A stretch of DNA of 64,000 bases from NCBI GenBank assembly GCA_011009095.1, contig VTPC01091272.1, positions 545,016 to 609,015 of the forward strand, written 5' to 3'. Position 1 is the stretch's first letter. Every line of letters starts with the position of its first letter. Positions 49,502 to 62,114 of the stretch are shown piece after piece. The stretch is from Ignelater luminosus (taxonomy: Eukaryota; Arthropoda; Insecta; Coleoptera; Elateridae). Under the pieces are notes generated by a model, which searched no databases, was not told the DNA's origin, and saw only the letters and a list, made by a program, of their open reading frames with translations. The position numbers and the translations under genes are program-made.

Positions 49502-49712
49502 CAGCTTTTTGCATAAATAATGTCGCAAATCATTTCTTTAATAAAGCAATTAACAAAATATATGAAATCTAATTTCATATTAATTATCCAAAGTTGTCTT
49601 AAGGTATCTTAGGAAACAAATTTTATGTAATTAAGGCTAAATTAGATTTCGTGCATTTGATCAATTCATTCATTAAGAGAATGTACTGCAACATTATTTA
49701 TGCAAAAAGCTG
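49502..49712. mobile_element. palindromic TA-target MITE, 211 bp
   Basis: CAGCTTTTTGCATAAATAAT begins at 49502, and its inverted copy ends at 49712. The match extends to about 26 bases with one mismatch (TGTCGCA against TGTTGCA). TA flanks both sides (49500-49501 and 49713-49714). Inside, GAAATCTAATTT and AAATTAGATTTC add a second inverted pair, so much of the element can fold back. It encodes nothing and fits a Tc1/mariner-type MITE. Confidence 0.87.
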
Positions 49713-49714
49713 TA

Positions 49715-52700
49715 CCTACCTACTAGATATTTTGTCTTTTGTTTATTTTTTTTGTGCAACTGGTTGAATATGTTACTAAAAGTGGTTAGATCTGTAATAA
49801 CTACAAACAGTTAATTTAAAACATTTTTCTAAACGAAGATTTCTAAACTAAAACTTGAAACTTCATGTACAAAAAAAGGATTAGCTAGAACAAAGTATTA
49901 AAATACTGACACTTGCAATTTATAACAGTAGTGTTTGAAAACTGAACAAAAGGTCATAAATTATGATCACTAAGAATAATTTCTTACAAAATATAATCTT
50001 TTAAGTAAATGAATTGTAGGATAATTTTAATTTTAGACTTAAAAGCTTGTTAATCTTTTGAGAGGATAAGTGAACTACCTAAAAACAACTTAAATTCTTT
50101 TGTTACAATGTATTTTTAATAATAAATCAACTCTGTCATACAACAGTAACTGAAATTCTTAAGTACTTTAACAATTAAGTAAAGCAATTGGATTTTCCAA
50201 GAGTGACCCTTTAACGTCAATAACGTTCCTACAACAAAGCACATTTTTCAAAAGCTAACAGTAAAAGATTTAATACATTCTAGTACCTAATAACATTTAA
50301 TTTACAGAACACAGCTATTATGAATTTGAAAAAATCGTGAGAGGTGAATCCATGGTTTTCCTTAGCAGTACAGGCGAATACCGCAACAGTAACTTTCACA
50401 CTTTTCTCTTTGTTTCTTTTTTCTTCAAAGTAAATATTTTATCTAACTTCTTCTTTTAAAAACTGAGAGTTGATTGAATTTTACATTCTGTTTTTTAATT
50501 GAAACAAAATGGTCCTCATTTAGAGTATCTGATCAAACTGCTAGAATTTATGCGCATTTCAACAATTTGCTTCAAAAAAGGAGGTAAAAGACTACGCTAA
50601 TTTTTATTGATGCAGCTCATGAATTTTGAAAATCTGTCTTTTGTTTTATCGATAGTAAGTTAATCGGTAGATTTTTTGATATTAGCCTGTCCTGTCATTT
50701 AATGATTTTGTTAAATTTTTACAAATTCAAAACTACCATTATTTATTTCCATTTGGCAATTATTATTAATAACCATGAGCAAATAAATCATTAAACAGAG
50801 TTTAACATACGTATTCAATTTAAGTAACCAACTGCAAACATCATTATCATTATTCGCTAGTATTACATTTCTCTTTTCGTTTGTGCTAAAATCGACATTA
50901 TTAACATTTTACTCTAATAATATATTCCACTAAAAACAACACCTTCATATTCATGAAAATAAAACCAACTAAATGTTCCCGGAATCTCTTTATCGTAAAA
51001 AAAATTATGTAAAAGCAAATTACAATTGCAAACAATACAGTATGTACGTCATGAAACGACGTCATTAGTGTTTACAGTCGATTTCTATAAAACTCATTTA
51101 ATATCTTTAGAGGTAGTCTGAATTTTAAATGAAAATCTTTATATGTGTAAGGTGTAAAGATGTTATTTAATTGTTGTATTTTTTCGTGTTTACTTGAAAT
51201 TTGAAAATTTACGTAATGCTTTTTCCCGCCATTTCTTTTAAAGATTAATATAATTCTTTCTTACTTTAATTTTAAAACGCTTTAATGAGAATAGCCATTA
51301 AGTTTTCTAGGTAAATAAAATAGGTTGCAGGTTAACTGATCATGTCATTGTAGTATTATTATTATTATTATTATTATTGTTATTATTATTATTATTATTT
51401 GTGTTTGTAATCTACTGCTGTCATCTTATCTAATATTTGTAATAGAAATCACCAGTGACAATAAGTTTGTTAAATTTTAATATAATACCGTAATCTATGT
51501 GTCCTCCAGACATCTTTATTTCCTGTTCTGTGGTTAGGTTTGTAATGCAATTATGGAATTACAGACCATCAAAGTGAAATTTTGTTATCCTAGTAAACAT
51601 ATCGTGTTAAAAAAAGGTCAAGTTCATAAATAAAACAATAATCTAAATTGAAAGCTATATTTTATAATATAATTGTTTTAACCGTTTTTTATTATGCTTA
51701 TTTAAGGTTCTAGACGTGCAAAATCCTTTAGAAGTTGTTAAACGAGTATGTTGTCTTTTTACAAAATTTTGTTTAATTTATCAACACATTTTCACGTTAT
51801 AACGGAAATATACAAAGCAAAATAATAGCGTATTTGTTGTTGTTGTTACAGTTTAAAAATCTAAATGAATCGACATAGATTAGAAACAATTAGAAAAATA
51901 ATTTTGAGCATTATCAATATGTCAAGATTATCTCTTCGATCTGTCTGTTTTGTTCACTAAATTTCTTATTAGCTTTTAAGTTAAAAAAATATTGATCTAT
52001 GAACTGAATTTTTCATAACTGTAACCCATAATTCAAGTTTAGCCATTGATTTCAATTAAAATTAAAATAAACTAAACTATCATCTATTGTGTTATTTCTT
52101 AGGTACCTTGAGAAAGTTTTTCAAATCAAAACACAGTCAAAACATCAAAATATAACCTAGAGCGTAGGGGAGAAGAAATGCAACACTTAGGCTAAACTAT
52201 CTCGCATTGGCCTGACTTCATTTGAACAAAAACAACACAAAATTAAATTTATTAAAAACAATTAACCCAGTAGTCGTTTGTTACATTTTCCTACGTTACA
52301 AAAAAGATTTGAACACGCAAAATCAGCAGATTTTATTAAATATAAAGAAGAATAAATTGTACGAAACATTTTAAATATACCTGCCGTAATTGTTTTCTTT
52401 TGAAACCCGCGACACACATACAAAGTTTCAGCATTGCCTGTTATCGAGCTTTAATGTCCATCTCCAATGTAGAGTTCTAAAATTTAATGTAGAGGAACAT
52501 ACTTTATAATAGGACGAAATTAACATGTGTTACTAAAAAATGCATGTGCTGTTAAAATGTTGGCTGTAGCAGATTCGTCTATAAACGCTGACAGGAATAT
52601 GGCACAATCTTAAGGATAACCGCAGGATCTTGCATTCCAGTTCTGTGTTTCTCAAAACTCCTGGATATTGTCAGTTACTGCTGACTATATGCGATCTTAG

Positions 52701-53269
52701 ATTGCGTCCTTTACGCTATGGCTCGAACTCAATGGATCTAGACTGGAAAGTCGAAAAACATTCCCCAAACTTCAAGATGTTAAATGCTCTAAGCCAAAAG
52801 AGTGGATGACACGTGAGTGAAAGTGTCACTAACGCAGCCTCTGAGATACCAGGTAAACTCTCTGAGTATTTAGCCTTGCAGTGGTAAATGAATTTTGCCA
52901 GCACAAACTTTTATTTTTCCCATACTCTTGGGGTCTGACATAAATAATAATAGGATACGTTACCTATAAAGGTAATTGATTTTAATGAGGTAGGGGATGA
53001 ATTGGGATATAATAAACACCAGAAACAACTTTTGTTACGTGCAATACATAAGAAGTTATAGATATGAGAAAAGCTACTACCTTCGCTAGTAGCATTACCA
53101 AAAACTGAAAAGAGTCCGACAAAGAAAGTTGTTTAGATCACAGATACATTCGCTTTAATACAACAAAACTTCAGAACTAAAAAAGATGTGATCGCAACAT
53201 TACAAGAAATTATTGGTAATCTATCAAGATAGACATTTAATTAACCAAAACCTTCAGAGGGTTAACAAT
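49715..53269. other. unassigned AT-rich DNA with an ATT microsatellite
   Basis: No gene or element ends recognised apart from the ATT repeat listed separately and a short (TGT)n near 51835. Confidence 0.5.
51354..51400. repeat. (ATT)n microsatellite
   Basis: About 47 bp of TTA/ATT trinucleotide repeats with a single interruption (TTG). Confidence 0.95.
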
Positions 53270-53565
53270 AACATTAAAGAGAGAACATCATCACAGCCTA
53301 CAACGAAAACAGACGTAACCAACAGTTTGGTGGTACAAGGACCACTTTAAAAAGAGAAAAAAAAAGTACGCAAACTGTTCAACAGGGCAAAAACATCAAG
53401 GAACGTGGAAGGAGCAGGCACTGTGAGGAGGTTGACAGTATTCCTATTTGTATCAGACTCCAACTGATACACTTAGAATAAGATCGGAAAACCATTTTGA
53501 CTTTGGAAGTTTCTGACGGGGAGTAAAACAATAACGGAGATGCTAAAGGTTCACTTCTCAATTTA
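53270..53565 (+). pseudogene. LINE relic, endonuclease-RT linker
   Basis: Frames on the plus strand give IITAYNEN (about 53286-53310), then VWWYKDHFKKRKKKVRKLFN followed by RAKTSRN (about 53325-53405), then FLTGSKTITEMLKVHFS (about 53510-53560). This order matches the jockey/R1-type LINE segment 'I..Ay...cP...pWWn.eL..lrk..rkLfnrAk...' followed by 'kpdGsft.s..et...Ll..hFp' just before the reverse transcriptase core. No reverse transcriptase block follows, and stops separate the pieces. The relic is short and probably 3'-truncated or replaced. Confidence 0.6.
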
Positions 53566-54057
53566 AGAATTAAAAATTCATTACGAAAATAAAAGATACT
53601 TTATGAGCATCCATTGGCTAGAGGCGGCTCAGAATTTGCTAGGGGTAGCAGATTCACTCATTGCTTGGCATTATAGCATTACTGTTAACCGACATTTTGT
53701 TTGGATAAATGATCTTTTTTAATTGGAGTAGTACCATATAACTTAAAAGCAGCGTTATTTACTATACTCTTTTAATATTGTTATTAAGAGTCGATTTCCA
53801 CAATGATACATTTAGTATATTTCTCCAAAGTACTATGACGATATTAAAACTGATGTAACTAACGCCCTCGCGAACTCCGCAGTGCTTGGGAACGTGGCAA
53901 TTTAGGGGACGCGTAGCGCAAACCACCAATAATCAAAAATATCTAACTTCAATTTGCAAAATCAGCAAATGATCTCTTTTCTAATTTATTATTTGCATAA
54001 AAGTCGCGAGACTGATCAATCAACAACACAGTAAGCACCATCATCATCATCTACTTC
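53566..54057. other. unassigned DNA
   Basis: No family recognised. A small GC-rich patch lies at about 53865-53930 (CCCTCGCGAACTCCGC...GACGCGTAGCGC). It is neither a tRNA nor a known terminus that I can identify. Confidence 0.4.
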
Positions 54058-54330
54058 ATGTTTGATTATTGTTATCGACAGTGGCATCAGGAACTATTTG
54101 TGACTCCTCTTCAGCCCGAAGTAGTTGAAGTTATTGGTTGGAAGTCTGCAACTGGTACGGTGAGGGAGAAATTGGAAAAAAAAGCCTTGCAGTGTATTAG
54201 GCAAAGCAAGAAGCAAAATGGATGCTGTCACAAGGAACAGCAAATAGAGTTTTCAGTCCTGAAATGCGTCATAAATGATTCTCTGACCGTTTATCAACAA
54301 ACGGTGACGGACAGTAAACAGCAAGAGTGA
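54058..54330 (+). CDS. hypothetical 90-residue ORF, doubtful
   Basis: Starts at an ATG (54058) and ends TGA (54328-54330), with an AATAAA at 54456, 126 bases after the stop. The translation is soluble and mixed in composition, with PLQPEVVEVIGWKSATG near the start and a charged helix-prone part (VREKLEKKALQCIRQSKKQ). GC content is higher than the surroundings. I recognise no family. A GTGAGG splice-donor-like hexamer at about 54160 offers an alternative exon end. It could be a last exon, a small gene or chance. Confidence 0.22.
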   Translation: MFDYCYRQWHQELFVTPLQPEVVEVIGWKSATGTVREKLEKKALQCIRQSKKQNGCCHKEQQIEFSVLKCVINDSLTVYQQTVTDSKQQE

Positions 54331-54482
54331 CAAAGAGAAAAGAACGAAAAACCTAAGACTTTTGAATGACAATACAATTTGGAATTCATTGTGGTTATGC
54401 TTTGCATTCCCAGATTAGTTCACCGATACCAAAGTATCGGGCTTCAATTTTGACTAATAAAGTTTATTTGTGAACATTTGGT

Positions 54483-54530
54483 CAGTGGCGTACCTATAGG
54501 GAGGCGGGGGCGGTCCGCCCCTGGCCTCAT
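54483..54530 (+). repeat. orphan hAT-type terminus
   Basis: CAGTGGCGTACCTATAGGGA followed by a GC-rich palindromic stretch (GGCGGGGGCGGTCCGCCCC) is typical of hAT ends. No matching inverted end or 8-bp duplication of CATTTGGT was found within the next few kilobases, so the other end is lost or diverged. Confidence 0.5.
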
Positions 54531-56968
54531 TTAGCACTTACAAATAACTATTGTTGTTCATACTTTTACTATTTTTTCGAAAAAAAAACGAATACGCTCC
54601 ACATTAACTACAAGTTTAAGACTCGAAAAGCATAATAAATTGAATATATACAGAATATTTGAACAATAGATAAATTTTAATGTATTTCTGCTTGTTCTTT
54701 TTATCGATTACTAAAAGACCCGCAAATTTCCGCAGCTGATTTTTACTTTCTTGAAAAATATAAACTGTTTCTTATATTACAACATAAATTCACATGGGAC
54801 CACAGAGGATAACATTTTCAAATTTCAAGATGAATAAAGAAAACTCGAACATTGTTCAGCTAACTATGAACATTGAATTTTTCGCTGAAATCATACTAAA
54901 TTACTGCAGTAACTATAATATTGCATCGTGCTTGAAAGACTATTTCATGAGTACAGTAGACAATTTTGACGCTTTGTTAACTTAACGAGATACACATCTT
55001 CAAAGCAATGGTTAAAATTTGGCCTAGTATGTATGCTGTAAAAGAACTATCTTTCAAGTGTTATTTATAACACAATGTATTGTAATATGCATAAATTAAT
55101 TATGAATACTAATTTTTTTAAGTTCAGTTGTAAATATAAATATATTTAAATTTCATTCTGCGTAGATTCATTTTTTAGAGTTTTGGCCGCTTTTTACTGG
55201 TTTCCGACTACAGTGGGCCGTTGTAGAGTGCAAGGTGTCGGTAATGCAGGTGCAGGGATGTAACTTACAAAATGTTACTAAATTGCAAACCCTAGCAATG
55301 CATAAGTAACTAGCTTCTACACGATTCCTATAAAGACACCTAAGAATGGCAACCTCAGAGTTGATGTTATCATGTGAGTTCAGAAGTTGGTTTTGATGTT
55401 TGAACTGATGACAGAATTAGCAGATAATATTAATTTTGTCTAGGGATAAGCTGAAGGGGCTGAGTTGAGTATGTGTTCAAGATCGGAAAGGAGATTCAGC
55501 CGGTACCCCGATTTTTATTGCAATTTGTCGCAAGCTGGATTGAGCCTTGTCTCGGTTATGGGCAACGGTATTTAGTTATGTCAATAGATGTTAACTAGCT
55601 TGATGCACCTGCAAGTTAGATTATTTACTTTATTGTGCCTTGTTTGTAAAATTGAATATATTTTATTGATAGATTTCGTGCGTGTTAGTTTAATCTTGTC
55701 TTATAGTTATAAGTCTTGGTATTGCAAGCACCCTACGTTCAATTTAAAGCGACAAAACCTTGTTTACGTAAGACATGTGGCGATTGTTCCCGTCGGAGGA
55801 ATTCGCTTTGTTTCGGTTTTTTAATTTTTAAGTTTTGCTTTAAAAGGGTTCCACTTTCAAACATTTTATTCCTTTTTTTAAAGATTTTCTTCATATAACA
55901 CTCATGGTAGTTTTATTACAAAGGTTTATTTCCATTTAGACTTTACAATATTGATGATAGCATATTGACCTACGCTTCATCACTTACGTCAAAACAGGAA
56001 AACAACAAAGATTTAACAGATGTCAGATTTTAAAATTGTCTACCCAAGGAAACTTTTTTCGTTTTGTCAATTCAAAAATTGCTATTGCTTTTGTTTTGTA
56101 ATATTATTAAAATTTGTAAATTCAAATGTTAAAGAAAATCTGTCTTTGACACTTTGTAATTGTAAAAAGCAATACTGTTCATGAACTAATATGACAAGTG
56201 CTGATATGCACTGACACAATTACACTTGCTCTGGAGCTGACTGTACAATTTTATTTCTGCTTGACTGGTTTACAATCTAGAACTATTGTTTGGATATTGA
56301 ATGCATCCATTCAAGTCGTATTCTCAATTTTTAGGTTTTAATAGAACTTCAAAATTATTTTAAGTTGCTTGATGGATTTACTAAAAATTGAATTAAATTT
56401 TGACTAAACTGGATCTTACTGATTTTTGTCAATATTGCCATTTAAAGTTATATTGTATTTTTGTACAATGTATGATTTCATTATACAAACCATTTTAGTA
56501 TAATGTAATAAATTAGTGAATTTTCATTGCTCCGCCTATATCTAGACAATGTAGCCATTTGGCAATTTCTCCACATTGGAAATATTTCCGGAAAGTTGCC
56601 GGCTTTCTTATATGTTGCCAAATACAAAGAATATTAAAAATCGGAATATTGCTTGAAACGGAATATTTCCAGCAGTATTGCCGCAAGAAATTATGATTTT
56701 ATAATAAATCATCCAGCGAAAATGTAAACTTGCAGGTTGTTGCACGAAATCATTTTTTCTTTACTACTTAATAATAATATTAGTATTTGTAATTTGTAGA
56801 ATATGAATTGATTGTGTTCTGCCTCTGCAGGTGAGCACGTTACTATTTCAGTTCAATGCACATTTCATTATGGTACTGCAAACCTGCTTCTATAGAAGCA
56901 TGAACCCAAAAAGTTTGATTTAAAACTTTTTTGTAGAAAAGAAGCAATCCAATAAAATGTACATTATG
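54531..56968. other. unassigned AT-rich DNA
   Basis: No gene or family recognised. GGAATATT/GGAAATATT words recur near 56575-56690 and again beyond the mariner at 58320, hinting at an older repeat that the mariner split. Confidence 0.4.
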
Positions 56969-56970
56969 TA

Positions 56971-58264
56971 CGAGGGTGGTCTGAAAAGTTTCCCACCTAA
57001 CAAAGATACAAGACATTTTTTCTGAAATTTTTTTTTTATTTTTCAACATAGTCTCGTTGTAACTCTACACACTTCTCCCAGCGATGCTCCCATCTCTGTA
57101 ACCCGTCCAAATAGTACTCGGCATTTTTCTCTGCAAAATAATTGTCCACGAAGGTGATTGCCTCTTCATTTGACGAAAATCTTTGTCCTCCGAGCCTAAT
57201 TTTCGATGAGGGAACAAAAAGAAGTCGTTTGGGGCTAGATCTGATGAGTAAGGCGGATGGTCAAGCAGTTCAAACCGTAATTCGTGGATTTTCGCCGTGG
57301 CAACCGCTGAGGTGTGAGACGGTGCGTTGTCTTGGTGAAACAGGATTTTCTTTTTCTCCAAATGTGGCCTTTTTTTCGCAAGTTCTGCCTTCAGCTTGTC
57401 AAGTAATGATGCATAGTATGCTCCTGTAATGGTTTTTCCTTTTTGAAGATAATCGATTAAAATAACTCCATGACTATCCCAAAAAAACAGTCGCCATCAC
57501 TTTCCCAGCCGAAAAAAACAGTTTTTGCTTTTTTTGGAGCCGGTTCTCCTTTTGCAGTCCACTGTTTGGACTGTATTTTTGTTTCGGGCGTATAATGGTG
57601 TATCCAAGTTTCATCTACAGTAATTAATCGGCGCCAAAACTCGGATTTATTTCGCCTAAACTGCGCCAAAAGAGCGTTGGAAATATTCATTCGAACACGT
57701 TTTTGGTCTAACGTGAGCAAACGCGGCACCCAACGCGCGGACAGCTTTCTCATGCCTAAATGTTGATTTAATATGTGACAAACACGTTCTTTTGACATGT
57801 TCATAACCTCTGCTATCTCTCTCACTTTAATTCGGCGGTCGTCTAGCACCATTTGGTGAACTTTGGCGATGTTTTCGTCGGTAGTTGCAGTTTTTGGACG
57901 TCCCGAACGTTCATCGTCTCCCAAGCTCTTACGGCCACGTTTAAATTCAGCAGCCCAAAATTTCACTGTGGTAAATGATGGTGCAGAGTCCCCATACACA
58001 GAATCCAACTCATCTTTTATTTGCGAAGGCGTATTGCCTTTCAAAAACAAATATTTAATGACAGCTCGATACTCGATTTTGTCCATTTTCACAAAAAAAC
58101 TCACATCAACTCACTCAAACGACTGTTACATAAAAACTGCGCGTCCAAAATGGCTGAAACTTTGGTGAGTAACTGTCAACAGATGAACAACGAAATTCAG
58201 TAGCTTTTATTTACGAGTGCTGCCATTTTCACGTTGAGGTCGGAAACTTTTCAGACCACCCTCG
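56971..58264 (-). mobile_element. mariner transposon, copy B
   Basis: 1294 bp with the same terminal repeats as copy A (CGAGGGTGGTCTGAAAAGTT) and TA duplications at 56969-56970 and 58265-58266. It retains the 46 bp (58077-58122) that copy A lost. It is therefore the better guide to the original 5' region of this family. Confidence 0.96.
57036..58086 (-). pseudogene. mariner transposase pseudogene, copy B
   Basis: Begins at an ATG (58084-58086) reading MDKIEYRAVIKYLFLKGN and continues in step with copy A through the HTH, the LSARWVPRLLT linker and ITVDETWIHH. Extra A residues in two short A runs (about 57483-57489 and 57512-57518) shift the frame around the VFSAGKVMATVFWD region. A further change near 57200 shifts it again after FFLFPH. 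The catalytic segments DNAPSH and SSDLAPND still carry the second and third Asp. The C-terminal stop corresponds to 57036-57038. Here the start is intact but the body is broken, the opposite of copy A. Confidence 0.93.
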
Positions 58265-58266
58265 TA

Positions 58267-61200
58267 TGTAACCAAAAACGCAAGCAAATACTGACTCTTC
58301 AAAGGAATAAGGAATGTCGTTGGAAATATTGCCAAAAATGTTGCCTAAATTGGGGAGTTTTAGAAATTTATCCTTCTACTTTTATTGTTGTCTTTTGTAA
58401 TACTTTTATACGGATTTAAAACTAAATATTGGACTCAACATTAAAGATGATGCAAATAAGAGCATTAGTCAAGTAATTACCCTGTTTATAATTTTTCTGC
58501 AATATTGCCCTAATTTTAAATTCCTGACAACGGCACTTTGTTACCTATATCATTACAAGGAGGGTATTTCTTTAAATTTAACTCATATCCAATTCAATGA
58601 AATGTCTTTCGTGGGTTCGAGTACAATACATCTTTAATCTCTTATGCTTTGTCGACTTTTCAATTTGCTTTCAGATGCTCTAGAGACAAACAACATTCAA
58701 GAAGAATCTTAACTTTAACAGGGTAGGATGACATGCTAACCGGTAGAAAATATTGAATTAAAGTAGGACTTGAATTTAGAAAGATGTCAACAAGTGATAA
58801 GTACACAATACCGCGCCGTATATTATCCAATTATTTCCAATTTAGATAGAAATTGCAGAAATGAAACTTCTAAACTTTGTTATTATGAAGAAAAACCCAT
58901 TTATTAGAAACTTGAATTAACGGGACCACTGTCACAGAATTTGCACTTGAAGTCAACATGTTTTCGTATTCGCGTTATTGATTCTCTGTGGTTTGGAATG
59001 TGTGTAACATAATAATAAAATTAATGTTTTGTATTTATGTTAAACATAGTTAATTAGCTGAGAAAATACAGTCGACAACTATATATGTAATACTAAAAGA
59101 AAAACTTAATTATCACCTAACAATAACCTGCGAACGTTAGGAATTTATTAATTTCACTTACTATAATTTCTAAAATCTTAAAACAATAATTGCTTTAATG
59201 CTTCCAGGAAATACAATTTAATCCGACAAAAACTATAGTTAATAATATTAAATAGTGCTTCAAACAAATGAAATTAAAGTGTTGTTATGTATTAATTATT
59301 ATGTTACAGCAAGCACGTAACATTAATCAAGCTATTAATCACAACAAAATAAAGCATGGGAATTTATTAATGAACAACTTAACAAAAAACTAGAAAATGG
59401 AATGTGTACAAGGCAAGGTAAAGACTATTACTGTAGGGGTTTCACCCTCTGTCTTGCCTCGAAATGCAAATTCGAGCCGAGAGATGTATTGAAAAGTTCC
59501 TTAAGTGCAAGGGGGTATAACAGACGGGCAGTGGTTTATGAAAAACATTTAACAATAACCATCTAGTAGAAGGGCAATAAAACTTTAAATACTTACAAAG
59601 TTATTTATTATTTCTCAGACATGCTTTTTAATAATTAAATTACAGTTTGTTTATAATAATTGTTTAATTTAAAATAATAATTAACCAGAATGTCCTCGAT
59701 TTCTTCACGTTTATTCTCACTCTTATAAAATGATAATTAAAATGAATTCGCTTTTATATTAAAAGAAGCTTATTAAAATTATTACAATTATAATCTTAAT
59801 TATCAGAATTACACGTCACAAGATGACTGATAAATAAAAATACTAATCAGTAACCGATAAGGATTATTTGAAGTTTCTGTTATTTTAAACAATAAGAGTG
59901 ATCACAAAAATTTCTCGTGCAGGTTTTTTCAAATGTAACAATCTTTACTGACAAAATGCAATTTTTCCGGAAAGGGTGATCCAAAGTGTCTGGTGACATC
60001 ATGTCTATGTTGTTCAAATAATGATCTTTATACCTGCATTCGGTTTTGAATATCAACAAAATAATCAGCTATTAGATAAGAAACAATGAGAAGTTATTTC
60101 AGATGTATAAACAAGTTGCTTTGTCATACATTTCCAAATAGAAATTTGTGTAAGAAATAGGTATAGTTTTTCTAGTTTTGCAACGGAAATACCATCGGTA
60201 AGTACAAGGGTTAATTTAGAAAGTTGGTCATTATTTAAATATTAAGGAGCATAATTAGTGTAGGAAAAATTTCAATTTGCAAATTGTTAAATTTTGTTCC
60301 CTTCTTTATAAAGACTTGATTGTAACATTACTGGTTAGTAAATCAGATATCTTTAAGATATAAATATAAATGAATTCATTATTAATATTATTATTGCAAT
60401 GTCATCTTTTACTAAGTTTAACTGTAGTAGTAGCATTTGCATTTTATTTTTTATCCTGGTGTATAATTGTTTACTAAAATTTTTCTAATTTGTTTAAATT
60501 TTCATCATAAAATTGTAGTTATTATCCTCCTAATATTTATAATGTAACTTATTCATTGATTAAAATTAATTGTTGGACTTTGTACTTGATTATCAAACTT
60601 AAATTATTTGAATTTCTGTTCATATTTTTATATGTACAATACGGGAGGTTTTTATGTAGAATTTATCATTGGACCGAATTGCGTAATTAAAATAATATAC
60701 AATTTTACGTTATTGTTTCTTTTTTCTTATTTAAATACTGTGTTAAAAGGATTTTCAAAACATTTGCATTTTTATCTATTTTTAACATAACACAATGGGT
60801 AATAAACTTTTAGTATCTCAAATAGTTTTTCTCTGCTCTACAGGTAGTTAATATTTATTTTTTTTCAAGTTTTTTAAGTTTTTTAGACTTTTGTTTCTTT
60901 CCATAAATCATAAAATAAATATATTAATCACATAACCTCGCATCCTAATTAACTAAGTTTCCAGTTTTTTTCTATTTTATATTGTTATTTTTATATTACT
61001 TATTATATTAAGTAGTAAACAGGCAGCTGCGGTCACTACAATGTCGACCAATGAAAAAACTTCTTTGTTGATTTTTTCTAAATTGAAACTAAAGAAAGAT
61101 AATCTAACTTTACTGGTAATATTTATATAATTAGTTTTCAATGTTACTAATGAAGTTAACACAGCTATTTTCTGTCTGTTTCTCGATCTATATAGTCTAT

Positions 61201-62112
61201 AATAATTACGTGCTTGGGTTTGTTTTAATCTATAAAAGAGATCTATTGCGTCTATTGCGATCGTCTATTAAGAAATTAGATCTGTATGTGACATCATTTG
61301 AAGACAAACGAACATTTATGACAGTGTTCTTCAATTTATGGATTACTCTAGAAATTCATTTATTTTTTTCTGAATGGATCGCCATAATATTTTAGCATAA
61401 TAGGAGCTGAGATCAATGACTTTTAAAATTTTTTTAATCTTGATCTTTTTAGAGCAATTATTCCTTTTGCGTTTCTGGACTATCCGACTTGCTCAAAACT
61501 AATATTAAATGGAAAATCCAAATATTTTGATAACCAAATTAATGTAGTCTATATCGGAACTAAGATAAACTACGACAATGACATTATGTAAATACTTATA
61601 CTGAAAGCATTACAAGCACTTAAATATTTGCTAGTTTTAGAGAAGAAAGCTTTCTATCTATGCTCTCTGTTTAATGACAAATAGCGTCTGTTACTGTTTA
61701 GTAGAAACATGGTAATGAACATGAACAGCAACATACAGTCGCACAAAAAATGTGGAAGAAATCTATGGGTTACTTTTAAATCGAAACAAAGGATTTAGGA
61801 AGTAAATATGAATTTACAGATAGCATGTAAAATATAGGAAAACCGAATGAAGTCCATTATCAGAAAAATCATGATAATCCAAAATCAATTCAATCATATC
61901 TACATCTGTATTTACAGCCAAGACAGTAAGGCTACTATTAGAAACTACTCAAGGACATTAATTTATTAAACTTTTCTGTATCTAACAAAATCTAACCTCT
62001 GTAAATAGTAACAGGTTGAAATCTTTTGAACTCCGACACAGTGATCACAACACATGGCTGGAAGTCATACGATTTAAGTTGTCATAAACTACTATCTCTA
62101 GTTCTAGGTTAA
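58267..62112. other. unassigned AT-rich DNA
   Basis: No gene, RNA or element end recognised. Frames at 60608-60790 and 61141-61395 are hydrophobic, AT-driven translations without motifs. Confidence 0.5.
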
Positions 62113-62114
62113 TA

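Noticed and set aside
56541..58520. recurring GGAATATT words on both sides of mariner copy B as a possible larger palindromic element
   Set aside because: The words are short and mostly in direct orientation. No ends or duplication could be defined.
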